DNA of 64,000 nt from Rhodocyclaceae bacterium. GTDB lineage: Bacteria; Pseudomonadota; Gammaproteobacteria; Burkholderiales; Rhodocyclaceae. Made by a program: the position numbers and the translations under genes. Positions within the stretch are counted from its first letter, which is position 1. Every line of letters begins with the position of its first letter. The stretch spans positions 1,488,001 to 1,552,000 of the forward strand of contig JADJEF010000020.1 in the NCBI GenBank assembly GCA_016702335.1, read 5' to 3'. This document shows, one piece after another, positions 1-8,899 of this stretch. Below the pieces are notes generated by a model, which saw nothing but the letters and a program-made list of their open reading frames with translations, did no database searches and was not told where the DNA came from.

Positions 1-1863
1 GTGCGCATGGCCAACGGCGACGAAATTCTGTGCGAAAGCGTCATCAGCGCCGCCGGCCTGTACAACACCTACGGCAAGCTGATGCCCGAAGAAGTGGGCA
101 CGCGGCTGAAGCTCGCAGAAAAGCTGACGAGCCTTAAGCCTTCGGTCGCGCATCTGGGGCTGTACATCGGCATCACCGGCTCGGCCCAAGAACTGGCGCT
201 GGAGCAGGCCAACATGTGGATCTATCGCGGCTACGATCACGACAAAGAACTGGCTAAATTTCTGGCCAGGCCGAACACCCATTTCCCGCTCAACTACATC
301 TCCTTTCCCTCGTCGAAAGACCCGGCGTGGGACAGCCACTACCCGGGAAAATCGACCGTCGATGTGATTTCGCTGGCCCCCTATGAATGGTTCAAGCCAT
401 GGGAAAACAAGCCGTGGAACAAGCGCGGGGCGGACTACGAGGCTTTCAAAGCTATGCTCGCCGAGAAGCTGCTGGCCGATGTGTACAAGCATGTGCCCCA
501 GGTGCGCGGCAAGGTCGACTATTACGAGTTGTCGACGCCCTTGTCGACGGCGCATTTCAACAACTGCGCGCAAGGCCAAGTGTATGGGCTGGAGCACACG
601 CCCGAGCGCTTCGCGCAAAGCTGGGTCAAGCCGCATACGCCGATCAAGGGTCTGTACCTGACGGGGCAGGACATCCTGTTCTGTGGTGTCGCCTCGGCCA
701 TGATGGCGGGTGCCATGACGGCCACCACGGTGCTGGGTGCGGCAGCGCTCAAGGTGGTGCCCGGGTTTATTGCGCCTCAGCAAGCGTGGCCGAGAAGCAT
801 TCCCTTCATTTCCACGAAGGCAAAGGCGGAGCACACCACCAAGCTGGCCCCGCCCAAGCCGAAGCAGCGTGCCTTTACGGCGAAATGTCTCGAGGTGCTC
901 GACCTTACCCACGACGTGAAAGCCTTTCGCTTTGCCGATGCCAGCGGTGACGCGCTGGACTATCAGCCCGGCCAGTTCGTCACACTGGCGCTGGACATCG
1001 CAGGCAAGAAGGTGTTCCGTTCCTACACGATGTCCTCAACACCGACCCAAGCCGGCTATTTCGAACTGACCGTAAAGCGCGTCGACGGCGGGTTGGTATC
1101 GAACTGGCTATGCGATCAGCTCACCGTGGGTGCGTCAATCGCCATGACCGGCCCACACGGCCACTTCACCTGTGCACCGAAGCCGCGTAAGAAAGTGCTG
1201 TTCCTCTCGGCGGGTAGCGGAGTCACGCCCATGCTCTCGATGGCGCGCTGGTTGCGCGACACGGCAAACGACGCCGATATCGTCTATTTTCACTGCGCCC
1301 GCACCGCCGATGATCTGATCGTTCCTGAAGAAGTCGCGGCGTTGGTGGCCGAAAACCCGCGCTTTGTGCAGCACATCAGCCTGACGCGCAGCCGCAAAAA
1401 AGACAAGTGGCGGGGCCTCACCGGCTATCTGGATGCCGCGATGCTGGCGCAGATCGCACCCGATTTCGCCGAGCGCGAGGTGTATAGCTGTGGTCCGACG
1501 GGCTTCATGGCTGGCAGCAAAGCCGTGTTCGAAAACGCCGGCTTTCCGATGCGCCGCTTTCATGAGGAGAGTTTTGGCAGCACGAACAGTGTCGACGCGA
1601 GCGGCGGAACATTGTGCTTCGCCAACTCGGGCATCGAAATCGCGTGTGGCGGCCAGCAAAGCATTCTGGATTTGGCGGATCAGGCGGGGGTCACGATTGC
1701 CAGCGCCTGCCGCACCGGTGACTGTGGCGAATGCAAGGTGCGCAAGCTGTCCGGTGACGCGCCCATGGCCAACACGGCGGGTCTCGATGCTCATGCGGTG
1801 GAAGAGGGCTACGTTTTAACCTGTGTCAGCTTTGTCAGTGGTAAGGTACGGCTTGCCGCTTGA
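1..1863 (+). CDS. Carotenoid isomerase/desaturase-like domain fused to ferredoxin-NAD(P) reductase (5' truncated)
   Basis: The frame is open from the first base, so the N-terminus lies outside the window. Visible residues 1-255 resemble the C-terminal half of the CrtI/CrtISO/RetSat flavoprotein family, with a Gly/Ala-rich GQDILFCG...MMAGAM segment typical of the end of that fold. After a Lys/Pro-rich linker (about 270-290) comes an FNR module with the FAD-binding RSYTMSS, the nucleotide-binding SAGSGVTPML and the YSCGPTGFM motif. Last is a plant-type 2Fe-2S domain with Cys at 570, 575, 578 and 608 (CX4CX2C...C). The fusion could feed electrons from NAD(P)H through FAD and the cluster to the isomerase/reductase half. 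The substrate is unknown; a lipid or isoprenoid is an inference. It is followed closely by the SRPBCC-SDR gene, probably in one operon. Confidence 0.8.
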   Translation: MRMANGDEILCESVISAAGLYNTYGKLMPEEVGTRLKLAEKLTSLKPSVAHLGLYIGITGSAQELALEQANMWIYRGYDHDKELAKFLARPNTHFPLNYISFPSSKDPAWDSHYPGKSTVDVISLAPYEWFKPWENKPWNKRGADYEAFKAMLAEKLLADVYKHVPQVRGKVDYYELSTPLSTAHFNNCAQGQVYGLEHTPERFAQSWVKPHTPIKGLYLTGQDILFCGVASAMMAGAMTATTVLGAAALKVVPGFIAPQQAWPRSIPFISTKAKAEHTTKLAPPKPKQRAFTAKCLEVLDLTHDVKAFRFADASGDALDYQPGQFVTLALDIAGKKVFRSYTMSSTPTQAGYFELTVKRVDGGLVSNWLCDQLTVGASIAMTGPHGHFTCAPKPRKKVLFLSAGSGVTPMLSMARWLRDTANDADIVYFHCARTADDLIVPEEVAALVAENPRFVQHISLTRSRKKDKWRGLTGYLDAAMLAQIAPDFAEREVYSCGPTGFMAGSKAVFENAGFPMRRFHEESFGSTNSVDASGGTLCFANSGIEIACGGQQSILDLADQAGVTIASACRTGDCGECKVRKLSGDAPMANTAGLDAHAVEEGYVLTCVSFVSGKVRLAA

Positions 1864-1888
1864 CGCCCTGCACTCGGAAACATCTGCC

Positions 1889-3325
1889 ATGAACCCGCTC
1901 ATTACTCTGGACGAAACCATTGAAGTCGACCGCCCTTTGCACGAGGTGTTCGCCTACATTTCCGACTTCCCCCGCATCGAGGAATGGGACCCGGGAGTCG
2001 CTCGTGGCGTGCATCTGACCGAGGGGGCCCTGGGGGTGGGGAGTGAATTCCTGATCGTGATGACCTCCGGGCTTGAGTTGACCTACCTGGTCACCGAATG
2101 GGAGCCGGACAACCGCCTGCTCATGACGGTCAGCTCCAAACTGTTCACTGCCGTGGAAGAGATCCAGTTCAGTGTGGTGCGCCGGCATACCCGCGTGCGC
2201 TACATCGCCAATTTCACGTTTCGCAAACCACTCGCCTGGGCCCTGAAAACCTTTCCCGGCGTGATGGACCGGGTGGGCAAGAGCGCGATGGCCGGCATGA
2301 AGGCCGCCCTGGAAGACAATTTCCCCGTGCCGCAGGCGAGCAAGGGCAGCATTCTGGCCGACAAATGGGTCGTACCCGGCTTGTATCGCTTTACCCGCTT
2401 TGGCTACCGGAGTTCGCGCAAGCAGTGGAATCCGGTCTCGGCCTACCTGCGTGAGCGGCATATTCTGATTACCGGCGCTACCTCCGGTCTGGGCCTGGCC
2501 ACGGCGGAAGTGCTGGCCGCGCGCGGTGCCGAGCTGACGCTGGTGGCGCGCGATGCGCGCAAGGCCGAAGGGGTCGTCCGTGATCTCAAGCGCCGCTACG
2601 GCAATGCCCGCCTGCATGTCGAAATCGCCGACTTGAGCCTCATGGCCGATATCGAGGCGCTCACCGCTCGACTGCTGCGCAAAGGCCGACCGATCGACGT
2701 GCTGGTGAACAACGCCGGCGCGCTGATCAACCCGCGTGAAGAAACCCAGGAAGGCATCGAAAAGAGCTTTGCCCTGCTGCTGCTCGGGCCGTATCGGCTC
2801 ACCGAGGGTTTGCTGCCGCTGCTGCACAAAGCGGCGACGCCCAGCTCGCCCGCGCGCGTAATCAATGTGCTTTCGGGCGGTATGTACTTCGAGAAAATTG
2901 CCGTCGATGATTTACAGAGCAAAGAAGGCAAGTATTCCGGTTCGACGGCCTACGCCCGAGCCAAACGCGGGCTGATGATCGTGACGGAAACCTGGGCCGA
3001 GCGCTGGGCTGACCAGCACATCGTGGTCAATGCCATGCACCCGGGCTGGGCCGATACGCCCGGAGTCGCTACGGCCTTGCCCGAATTTCATTTTGTCACC
3101 GGCAAAGTATTGCGCACCCCGGAGGAAGGGGCCGATACGATAGTCTGGCTGGCCACCGCCACCGAGGCGGGCAAGACCACCGGTCAATTCTGGCTGGATC
3201 GCTTTCCGCATGCCACCCATGTGCTGCCCGATACGCGCGAGACGCCCGCAGAACGCGCCTCGCTGCTCAAGCAACTCGCGGCGGAAAGTCCGGCGGCCAG
3301 CGAGCGGGGCTTGTCCGCGGGATAG
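1889..3325 (+). CDS. SRPBCC (polyketide cyclase-like) domain fused to short-chain dehydrogenase/reductase
   Basis: The product is 478 aa. Residues 1-150 form a START/SRPBCC-type ligand-binding domain (DETIEVDRPLHEVFAYISD...EEWDPG). Residues 185-460 form an SDR Rossmann domain with the cofactor motif TGATSGLGLA, the NNAG motif (LVNNAGAL) and an active-site-like YARAKRG (YxxxK). The first in-frame Met before the SRPBCC strand is at 1889, 25 bp after the previous stop. The frame is open upstream to 1823, but that would overlap the previous gene. SRPBCC domains bind hydrophobic ligands and SDRs act on alcohol or keto groups, so the fusion suggests a bound lipid-like substrate handled in cis. Coupling to the preceding isomerase/reductase fusion is an inference from adjacency. 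Confidence 0.8.
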   Translation: MNPLITLDETIEVDRPLHEVFAYISDFPRIEEWDPGVARGVHLTEGALGVGSEFLIVMTSGLELTYLVTEWEPDNRLLMTVSSKLFTAVEEIQFSVVRRHTRVRYIANFTFRKPLAWALKTFPGVMDRVGKSAMAGMKAALEDNFPVPQASKGSILADKWVVPGLYRFTRFGYRSSRKQWNPVSAYLRERHILITGATSGLGLATAEVLAARGAELTLVARDARKAEGVVRDLKRRYGNARLHVEIADLSLMADIEALTARLLRKGRPIDVLVNNAGALINPREETQEGIEKSFALLLLGPYRLTEGLLPLLHKAATPSSPARVINVLSGGMYFEKIAVDDLQSKEGKYSGSTAYARAKRGLMIVTETWAERWADQHIVVNAMHPGWADTPGVATALPEFHFVTGKVLRTPEEGADTIVWLATATEAGKTTGQFWLDRFPHATHVLPDTRETPAERASLLKQLAAESPAASERGLSAG

Positions 3326-3352
3326 GTGCCCGTGTGGCGGTGTCCGCCGGCG

Positions 3353-3382
3353 AATCGCCGTTCCACCAGCGCCGACTTGCGG
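3353..3382 (-). repeat. Dispersed 30-bp repeat, copy 1 (intergenic)
   Basis: This copy begins AATCGCCG and ends AGCGCCGACTTGCGG, with about two mismatches to the consensus in the middle. It lies 28 bp after the SRPBCC-SDR stop, in the 172-bp gap before the convergent GGDEF-EAL gene. I see nothing else recognisable in that gap. Confidence 0.8.
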
Positions 3383-3497
3383 AAAGGGAGGCAACGCCGA
3401 GCGAGCGCACAGGCCGGCACGCTCGCGTCAGCAGAAGGGCGTACCCCCGCGAACGATGATGCCGGGGCGATACGCAATGCTTCCGCGTACCCCGAAT

Positions 3498-5909
3498 TCA
3501 AAAACTCGGAACAGCGCCGGAGACCGGATACGTTGTGGCGGCTTTGACGGTCGCGGCAGGGTGGTCGCCTGCAACGAGCTGCTCGAAGTCGGCGAGCGGA
3601 AGCGGTCGGCCGAACAGGTAGCCTTGGTACCGGCCGCAACCCAGTTTTGACAGGCACTCGCGCTGTTGCTCGGTCTCGACACCCTCGGAAATGACCTCAA
3701 GACCCAGGTTACGGGCCAGTGAGATGACAGTACGAGCGATCGCCACAGAGCTGGGGTCGGTCATGAGATTACGTACGAACGACTGGTCGACTTTCAGCTG
3801 ATCAAGCGGCAGCAGACGCAAGTACGAAAGCGATGAGTACCCGGTGCCAAAGTCATCGAGCGAGAGAGTGACGCCCAGGGCTTTGATCTGATGCATGCGG
3901 GTCGCCACGTCCTCTATGTTGTTCATCAGCGCATTTTCGGTCAGTTCGAGTTTCAGCCGATGCGGATTGGCGCCGGTATGCGCGAGCATGGCGACCAGCA
4001 AGTCATTGAAGTCGGGGTACAAGAACTGGCTGGGACTGACATTCACCGCCAGCGTGAGATTGGCGGTGCGCGGATTCCTTGCCCAGGCGGCGAGCTGAAA
4101 GCAGGCGGCCTCCAGCAGCAGATGGCCCATCGGCCGGATCAGGCCGGAAGCCTCGGCAATGGGAATAAACTCGTTCGGCGGCACCAGACCCCGCGTCGGA
4201 TGCGCCCAACGCACGAGAAGTTCTGCACCGATAATCGCGCCCCGGTCATCGACCTGGCATTGGTAGTAGGGGATGAACTGTTGCTGCCACATCCCTTCGC
4301 GCATGTCGTTTTCGGTCTTAACGCGCTGGGAAATCTCGGCTTGCATTTGCGGGTCGAAAAAGCGGACGGCGTTGCGCCCGACCGACTTCGCCTCGTACAT
4401 GGCCAGATCCGCGCGCTGCAGCATCTCTGCCGCGCCCACCTTGTCGCCATTGAACAGCGCCAGCCCGATACTGGGCGTGCTGGTCACTTTTTCATCCCCG
4501 AGAAGATAGGGCTGGTTGAGTGCATTCAGAATCTTGGCAGCAATCTCCTGCGCTCTGCGCGCGGCCATCATGGGTTCAGTGCCCAAGCCCTCGATCATCA
4601 CCATGAACTCGTCACCGCCCAGGCGCACGACCATGTCGGTTTCGCGCACACAGGAGTTCAGGCGCTGCGCGACGGCGATCAGCAGCTGATCACCTGTCGC
4701 GTGGCCGTGCGTGTCGTTCAGCTCCTTGAATTTGTCCAGATCGATAAACATCAACGCCCCTTCGCTGCCCGTGCGCTTGCGGGTGGCCAGCGCATGCGGC
4801 AAGCGATCGAGCAGCAGGCGACGGTTGGGTAGTTGGGTGAGTGGGTCGTGATTGGCGAGGTGGGCGAGTTCGGTCTGCTGGTTTTTGGCGGTCAGCAGCA
4901 GGTCGTTGAGCGAGGCGGCGAGGTTGTCAAACTCGTCGACGCCGGCATCCGGCCAGCGCAGGTCGGATTTATCCCCCTGGCGCAAACGGTCGGCCAGTGT
5001 CGAAAACACGGCCAGACGCTTGAGCACCCGTCGGTTCAGCACGAAATAGCTTCCGGCCAGTGACAAGCCCACCAGCAGCAGTGCGTTGGCGGCCAGCAGG
5101 GCGGTGGTAATGCGTTGTTCGTTACCCAGATAGCCAGGGCCGGCATGACTGATCTGCGCGGCGGAGTCAAAAATGGCCGTGCGCGCGAGCCATTGATTGC
5201 CGCGCTTGGTGACGCTTGTGGTCGTGCCGGTATCCGGCTCGTAGGGCTCCAGGGCAAAACTCACCCCGGTCAATTCCTGAACGCGCGCGAGGAAATCCTG
5301 CTCCAGAAACTTGACGAAATAGAGGTACCCGTTGGCGGCTTTCAGGCCATCGGAGTCCGTAATCGGTGAGCGCGCCACCAGCGCGGGACGTTGGCCCAGC
5401 CAGACCAGATAAGTCACCGCCTCGGTGGCGGCGCCGGCACCGGCCGGTTGACCCGCCCTGGTCAGCACGCTCACGGTTTCCGCCGATACCGGGCCCAGAT
5501 TGTCGTCCAGCTTACGCTCAGTCGAGCCAAGTAGTTGGCCGCTCAGACCGGTGACCACGACGGCATCGACGCGCAAATTCTTTATCGAGGCCGCCGTAAA
5601 GTTCTCACCCAAAAACCCCGGGTTGATCCCCCTGACGTAGTTATAAGTGTCGGTCCACAGAGCGTTATCGGTGACCGACGAGCGCAGGGCCATCTCGTCA
5701 GTCTTTATGACGGCAATGACGCGCGACACTTCTTCGCTGTAGCTGCGGGCATCAAAGGCGTCATAACGCCCCTGCAGTAACCACATCGAGAAGACAAAAG
5801 ACAAGGACCCGATACCCAGAAGCAGCACGACCAGACGCTTTAAAGTCCAGTGCGCGATGCTTGACCGGTGGGGTGCTACCGGAACGACGTTGCCAGTGCT
5901 TGAGTTCAT
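3498..5909 (-). CDS. Membrane-anchored GGDEF-EAL protein (CHASE4-like sensor)
   Basis: The 803-aa product has a TM helix near residues 26-46, a periplasmic region to about 265 that looks CHASE4-like, a second TM helix (ALLAANALLLVGLSLAG), a HAMP-like linker, a GGDEF domain (about 340-515) and an EAL domain (about 530-790). The cyclase signature RLGGDEFM is intact, with an RETD inhibitory-site motif five residues upstream. The EAL domain keeps ELLVRW, NVSPSQF, LELTEN, LDDFGTGYSS, LKVDQSF and ISEGVE, so both diguanylate cyclase and phosphodiesterase activities look possible. It would make or degrade c-di-GMP at the inner membrane in response to a periplasmic signal. It is monocistronic and divergent from the genes further right. 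Net activity cannot be told from sequence. Confidence 0.9.
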   Translation of the reverse strand: MNSSTGNVVPVAPHRSSIAHWTLKRLVVLLLGIGSLSFVFSMWLLQGRYDAFDARSYSEEVSRVIAVIKTDEMALRSSVTDNALWTDTYNYVRGINPGFLGENFTAASIKNLRVDAVVVTGLSGQLLGSTERKLDDNLGPVSAETVSVLTRAGQPAGAGAATEAVTYLVWLGQRPALVARSPITDSDGLKAANGYLYFVKFLEQDFLARVQELTGVSFALEPYEPDTGTTTSVTKRGNQWLARTAIFDSAAQISHAGPGYLGNEQRITTALLAANALLLVGLSLAGSYFVLNRRVLKRLAVFSTLADRLRQGDKSDLRWPDAGVDEFDNLAASLNDLLLTAKNQQTELAHLANHDPLTQLPNRRLLLDRLPHALATRKRTGSEGALMFIDLDKFKELNDTHGHATGDQLLIAVAQRLNSCVRETDMVVRLGGDEFMVMIEGLGTEPMMAARRAQEIAAKILNALNQPYLLGDEKVTSTPSIGLALFNGDKVGAAEMLQRADLAMYEAKSVGRNAVRFFDPQMQAEISQRVKTENDMREGMWQQQFIPYYQCQVDDRGAIIGAELLVRWAHPTRGLVPPNEFIPIAEASGLIRPMGHLLLEAACFQLAAWARNPRTANLTLAVNVSPSQFLYPDFNDLLVAMLAHTGANPHRLKLELTENALMNNIEDVATRMHQIKALGVTLSLDDFGTGYSSLSYLRLLPLDQLKVDQSFVRNLMTDPSSVAIARTVISLARNLGLEVISEGVETEQQRECLSKLGCGRYQGYLFGRPLPLADFEQLVAGDHPAATVKAATTYPVSGAVPSF

Positions 5910-5928
5910 GCGCTCTCTCTCTCGTTAT

Positions 5929-5954
5929 GGCACCACGCCGAGCGTGGTGGTGCC
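5929..5954 (-). promoter_or_regulatory. Hairpin in the 5' leader of the GGDEF-EAL gene
   Basis: GGCACCACGC faces GCGTGGTGGTGCC across a short loop, giving a strong imperfect stem about 20 nt upstream of the GGDEF-EAL start. A GA-rich purine run lies between hairpin and start and could serve as ribosome binding site. Function is unknown. There is no T-tract, so it is not a terminator. The rest of the 5910-6122 gap shows nothing I recognise. Confidence 0.3.
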
Positions 5955-6122
5955 TCTTGAGAAATGGCTTGAGGCTTGGCACCATTTTGCTTCTGTGGGT
6001 TTCGCCGGTGTAGGTGCTTCAGTCTGGACAGCAGCAACCGCCAGCGGCGCGACGAGAACTCACCACATTGCGGGTAACGCCTGGCAAACCGGGAATGCGC
6101 TTGGCGGGTGCCCGCGGGTCAT

Positions 6123-6848
6123 TCAGCCTGAGGCGGCGAGCAGGGGTTGCGTCAAACCGGTGAGCGCCACGCGCTGGTACCCGTCCGGAGCGAAGTTTTC
6201 CGGGGCTAACCAGCGCTGGAAGGCGGCATCCAGCGCCGGCCAGTCACGGTCGATGACGGCATACCAGGCGGTATCGCGGTTGCAGCCCTTGACGATGGCC
6301 GCCTGCCGGAAAATGCCCTCGAACGAGAAGCCAAGACGCTGCGCCGCCCGGCGCGAGGGTTCATTGAGGGCGTTGCACTTCCATTCGTAGCGTCGGTAGC
6401 CGAGCGCAAAGGCCTCGCGCATCATCAGCCACATCGCTTCGGTGGCAATCGGCGTGCGCTGCATGGCCGGTGCAAAGTTCAGATGCCCGACCTCGATCGT
6501 GCCCTGCTCGGGGACGATGCGCAGGTAGCTGGCAATCCCGACCGGTGATGCGCGCGATGGATCGACGATCGCAAAAAACAAGGGATCGCTCCCGGCGGCT
6601 ACTCCACCTACCCACGTGGCAAACTCGGCAGCGCTGGCGAAGGGGCCGTAGGGCAGGTAGGTCCAGTTGCGCCCCTCGCTGTCGGCAGAAAATTCGGCAA
6701 ACAATGCGTCGGCGTGGCGTTCGGCGCTCAGCGCTTCCAGACGGCAAAAGCGTCCGGTGAGGGTTCTTGCCTCGGGCCGCCGTGCGCTCTGCCAGTCGGG
6801 GACGGCCGCGCCAAGGTTTTGGCCGAGTGAATTGATGGTTTGGGTCAT
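6123..6848 (-). CDS. GNAT family N-acetyltransferase (RimJ/RimL type)
   Basis: The 241-aa product matches the RimJ/RimL-like GNAT fold: TLTGRFCRLEAL at the start, a substrate strand with VGIASYLRI, the EVGHLNF strand, the acetyl-CoA loop region APAMQRTPIATEAMWLM, and the C-terminal NEPSRRAAQRLGFSFEG signature. These enzymes acetylate amino groups of proteins or small molecules from acetyl-CoA; the substrate here is unknown. Start: a Met three codons upstream (6857) is also possible. The gene is divergent from tcdA, with about 55 bp between the starts. Confidence 0.85.
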   Translation of the reverse strand: MTQTINSLGQNLGAAVPDWQSARRPEARTLTGRFCRLEALSAERHADALFAEFSADSEGRNWTYLPYGPFASAAEFATWVGGVAAGSDPLFFAIVDPSRASPVGIASYLRIVPEQGTIEVGHLNFAPAMQRTPIATEAMWLMMREAFALGYRRYEWKCNALNEPSRRAAQRLGFSFEGIFRQAAIVKGCNRDTAWYAVIDRDWPALDAAFQRWLAPENFAPDGYQRVALTGLTQPLLAASG

Positions 6849-6903
6849 GGCAGACAAACGTAAGGTGAGCGAGCGATGTTAACCATGCCGCACCCCTTGT
6901 AAC

Positions 6904-7722
6904 ATGGCGAGCATGAATTCCCCGTCGCCCGCCGCTGATTTCGCCCGCCGCTTTGGGGGCGTCGATCGCCTCTACGGCACGGGTTCCCTGGCGCAACTGG
7001 CGCAGGCGCATGTGTGCGTGATTGGCCTGGGTGGCGTCGGCTCGTGGGCGGTCGAGGCGCTGGCCCGCTCCGGCGTAGGCCGCTTGACGCTGATCGACAT
7101 GGACCATGTCGCGGAGTCCAACATCAACCGCCAGTTGCAGGCGCTGGAGAACACGCTGGGTATGGCCAAGGGAACGGCACTGGCACAGCGCATCGCCCAG
7201 ATCAATCCGGCCTGCGCCGTGACCCTGGTTGACGACTTTATCGACCAGACGAACGTGGCAACGCGGGTGCCTGCCGATGCGGCAGTGCTCGACGCCATTG
7301 ACAACGTGCGCGCCAAGGCAGCCCTGCTGGCGCTGTGCCGCCAACGGCGGCAAACGGTCGTGACGACGGGCGCTGCCGGAGGCCGCATCGACCCGACGCG
7401 GGTCGAGGTCGTCGATCTGGCGCGCACTGTGCAGGACGTGCTGGCCTCCAAGGTGAGGGCAAAATTGCGCAAGGACTACGGTTTTCCGCGTGACCCAAAG
7501 AAGAAGTTTGGTATCGAATGCGTGTTTTCGGCCGAACCCGTGCATAAGCCGACGGATCGCCGTGTTACCAGCGCCGACTTGGCGACATGCGAACTGCCGG
7601 TCGATGGCGGCGCGGGGCTGGCGTGCGCCGGCTATGGATCTTCAGTGATGGTGACGGCGAGCTTCGGTTTTGCGGCCGCCGCGCGCGTGATCAAAACCCT
7701 GCTGGCAACGACTGAATCTTAA
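6904..7722 (+). CDS. tcdA: tRNA threonylcarbamoyladenosine dehydratase TcdA (CsdL)
   Basis: An E1-like adenylating enzyme of 272 aa that cyclises t6A37 in tRNA to ct6A using ATP. It has the nucleotide-binding GLGGVGSWAVEALARSG, the acidic strand LIDMDHV, the NINRQ motif and DAIDNV. The C-terminal CAGYGSSVMVTASFGF is the usual family ending. Between VFSAEPV and CAGYGS there is an unusual stretch containing RRVTSADL, encoded by a copy of the dispersed repeat; compared from memory with E. coli TcdA, this region looks like an insertion. Start: ATG at 6904, or MNSPSP at 6913. The sbtA-like gene follows 10 bp later, and a remnant of a second tcdA 3' end lies at 8675-8806. Confidence 0.88.
   Translation: MASMNSPSPAADFARRFGGVDRLYGTGSLAQLAQAHVCVIGLGGVGSWAVEALARSGVGRLTLIDMDHVAESNINRQLQALENTLGMAKGTALAQRIAQINPACAVTLVDDFIDQTNVATRVPADAAVLDAIDNVRAKAALLALCRQRRQTVVTTGAAGGRIDPTRVEVVDLARTVQDVLASKVRAKLRKDYGFPRDPKKKFGIECVFSAEPVHKPTDRRVTSADLATCELPVDGGAGLACAGYGSSVMVTASFGFAAAARVIKTLLATTES
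7556..7582 (-). repeat. Dispersed repeat, copy 2 (inside tcdA)
   Basis: ATCGCCGTGTTACC followed by AGCGCCGACTTG, in frame in tcdA and read as RRVTSADL. It diverges after ACTTG, where most copies continue with CGG. Confidence 0.85.
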
Positions 7723-7732
7723 GAGAAACGCA

Positions 7733-8665
7733 ATGGATCCGATCCCGCTGTTTTTTGTACTGGGTGTGATTGCCCGCCTGATGCGCAGCGACTTGCGTCT
7801 GCCGCCGCCGGTCTATGACGCGCTGTCGATCTATCTCCTGCTCGCCATTGGCCTCAAGGGCGGAGTGGAGATGGCGCGCAGTTTCACACCCGCCATGGTG
7901 ATCGACATTCTGGTGGTGATGGTGCTTGGTGCGGCCATTGTGTTCGTTGCCTACCCCATCTTCCGCCGGCGCTTGGGGGTGCCGGATGCCGCCTCACTGG
8001 CGGCGCATTACGGCTCAATCAGCATTGTTACGTTTGCCGCAGCGAGCCAGATCCTGACTAATCGCGGCATTAGCTACGAGCCTCATCTCTCCCTGCTCGC
8101 GGCGGTCATGGAAGCGCCGGCGCTGCTGGTAGGGGCATGGCTGGGCCGGCGTAATGAGAAGAACGCCGAGGTGGGCTCCATGGCGACACTGCTGCACGAA
8201 ATCGCAGCCAATCGAAGCGTCTTGCTACTGATCGGCGGCATTGCCATCGGCGTAATCGCCGGTCCAGAGGGCAAAGCGCCACTCCAACCGTTGTTCGTGG
8301 ATCTGTTCAAAGGCGCGCTGTGTCTTTTTCTGCTTGAGATGGGGCTGGTGGCGGCCGGTCGATTTAGTGAGTTGCGTCGAAGTGGCCTGTTCCTGATTCT
8401 GGCCGGGATCGGTGTGCCCTTGCTCAGCGCCGTGCTGGGCGCGGCAGCCGCCCGTCTGCTCGGGTTTTCGCAGGGTGGGTGTGCGCTGCTCATGACCCTG
8501 GCGGCGAGTGCCTCGTACATTGCTGCGCCCACGGCCATGCGTCTTGCGCTGCCCAAGGCGGATCCGGCCATCGGCATTACGGCAGCGCTGGCGATCACCT
8601 TTCCCTTCAATCTCCTCCTCGGCATCCCTCTGTATATACAAGTCGCCGGATCGCTGACGCGCTAG
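7733..8665 (+). CDS. SbtA-like sodium-dependent bicarbonate permease family protein
   Basis: A 310-aa integral membrane protein with about ten hydrophobic segments. The start (PIPLFFVLGVIARLMRSDL, then LPPPVYDALSIYLLLAIGLKGG) and the second half (FSQGGCALLMTLAASASYIAAP) match the SbtA/DUF897 permease family, which in cyanobacteria imports bicarbonate with Na+. The family is known to have two inverted repeats, and the AASASYIAAP segment is its usual second signature. Bicarbonate as substrate is family knowledge, not shown here. No PII-like sbtB gene is adjacent. The start ATG at 7733 follows an AAGAGAAA ribosome-site-like stretch. Confidence 0.82.
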   Translation: MDPIPLFFVLGVIARLMRSDLRLPPPVYDALSIYLLLAIGLKGGVEMARSFTPAMVIDILVVMVLGAAIVFVAYPIFRRRLGVPDAASLAAHYGSISIVTFAAASQILTNRGISYEPHLSLLAAVMEAPALLVGAWLGRRNEKNAEVGSMATLLHEIAANRSVLLLIGGIAIGVIAGPEGKAPLQPLFVDLFKGALCLFLLEMGLVAAGRFSELRRSGLFLILAGIGVPLLSAVLGAAAARLLGFSQGGCALLMTLAASASYIAAPTAMRLALPKADPAIGITAALAITFPFNLLLGIPLYIQVAGSLTR

Positions 8666-8674
8666 GATAAGACG

Positions 8675-8806
8675 ATGAATAGCGATCTTGCCCAAGATTC
8701 TCCTGCGACCCTGGTCAACGGCAGTATCGATCTCGCCTGTGCCGGCTGGGGCTTGTCGGTGACCGCGATCGCGAGTTTCGGCTTTTTCGCGGCCGAGTAT
8801 CGTTGA
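8675..8806 (+). pseudogene. Remnant of a tcdA 3' end (43 codons)
   Basis: A short open frame starts with ATG and ends with LACAGWGLSVTAIASFGFFAAEYR-type residues. Residues 21-41 closely parallel the C-terminus of TcdA 1 kb upstream (LACAGYGSSVMVTASFGFAA). No adenylation domain or catalytic part is present. It begins 9 bp after the permease stop and ends just before the AT-rich islet. The likely explanation is a duplicated or paralogous tcdA-like gene that lost everything but its end. A small functional peptide cannot be excluded. Confidence 0.55.
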
Positions 8807-8899
8807 GAATTCTTTAACAACAGAACCTATCACGAAGACCTTTGTTTAGAAGCGCTGGCCGCTATACTTGCCGCTGAGTTACAGCAGCGAGGTTCAAAA

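Noticed and set aside
1835..2827. Long open frame on the opposite strand of the SRPBCC-SDR gene
   Set aside because: Its composition mirrors the codon bias of the real gene, with no recognisable domain.
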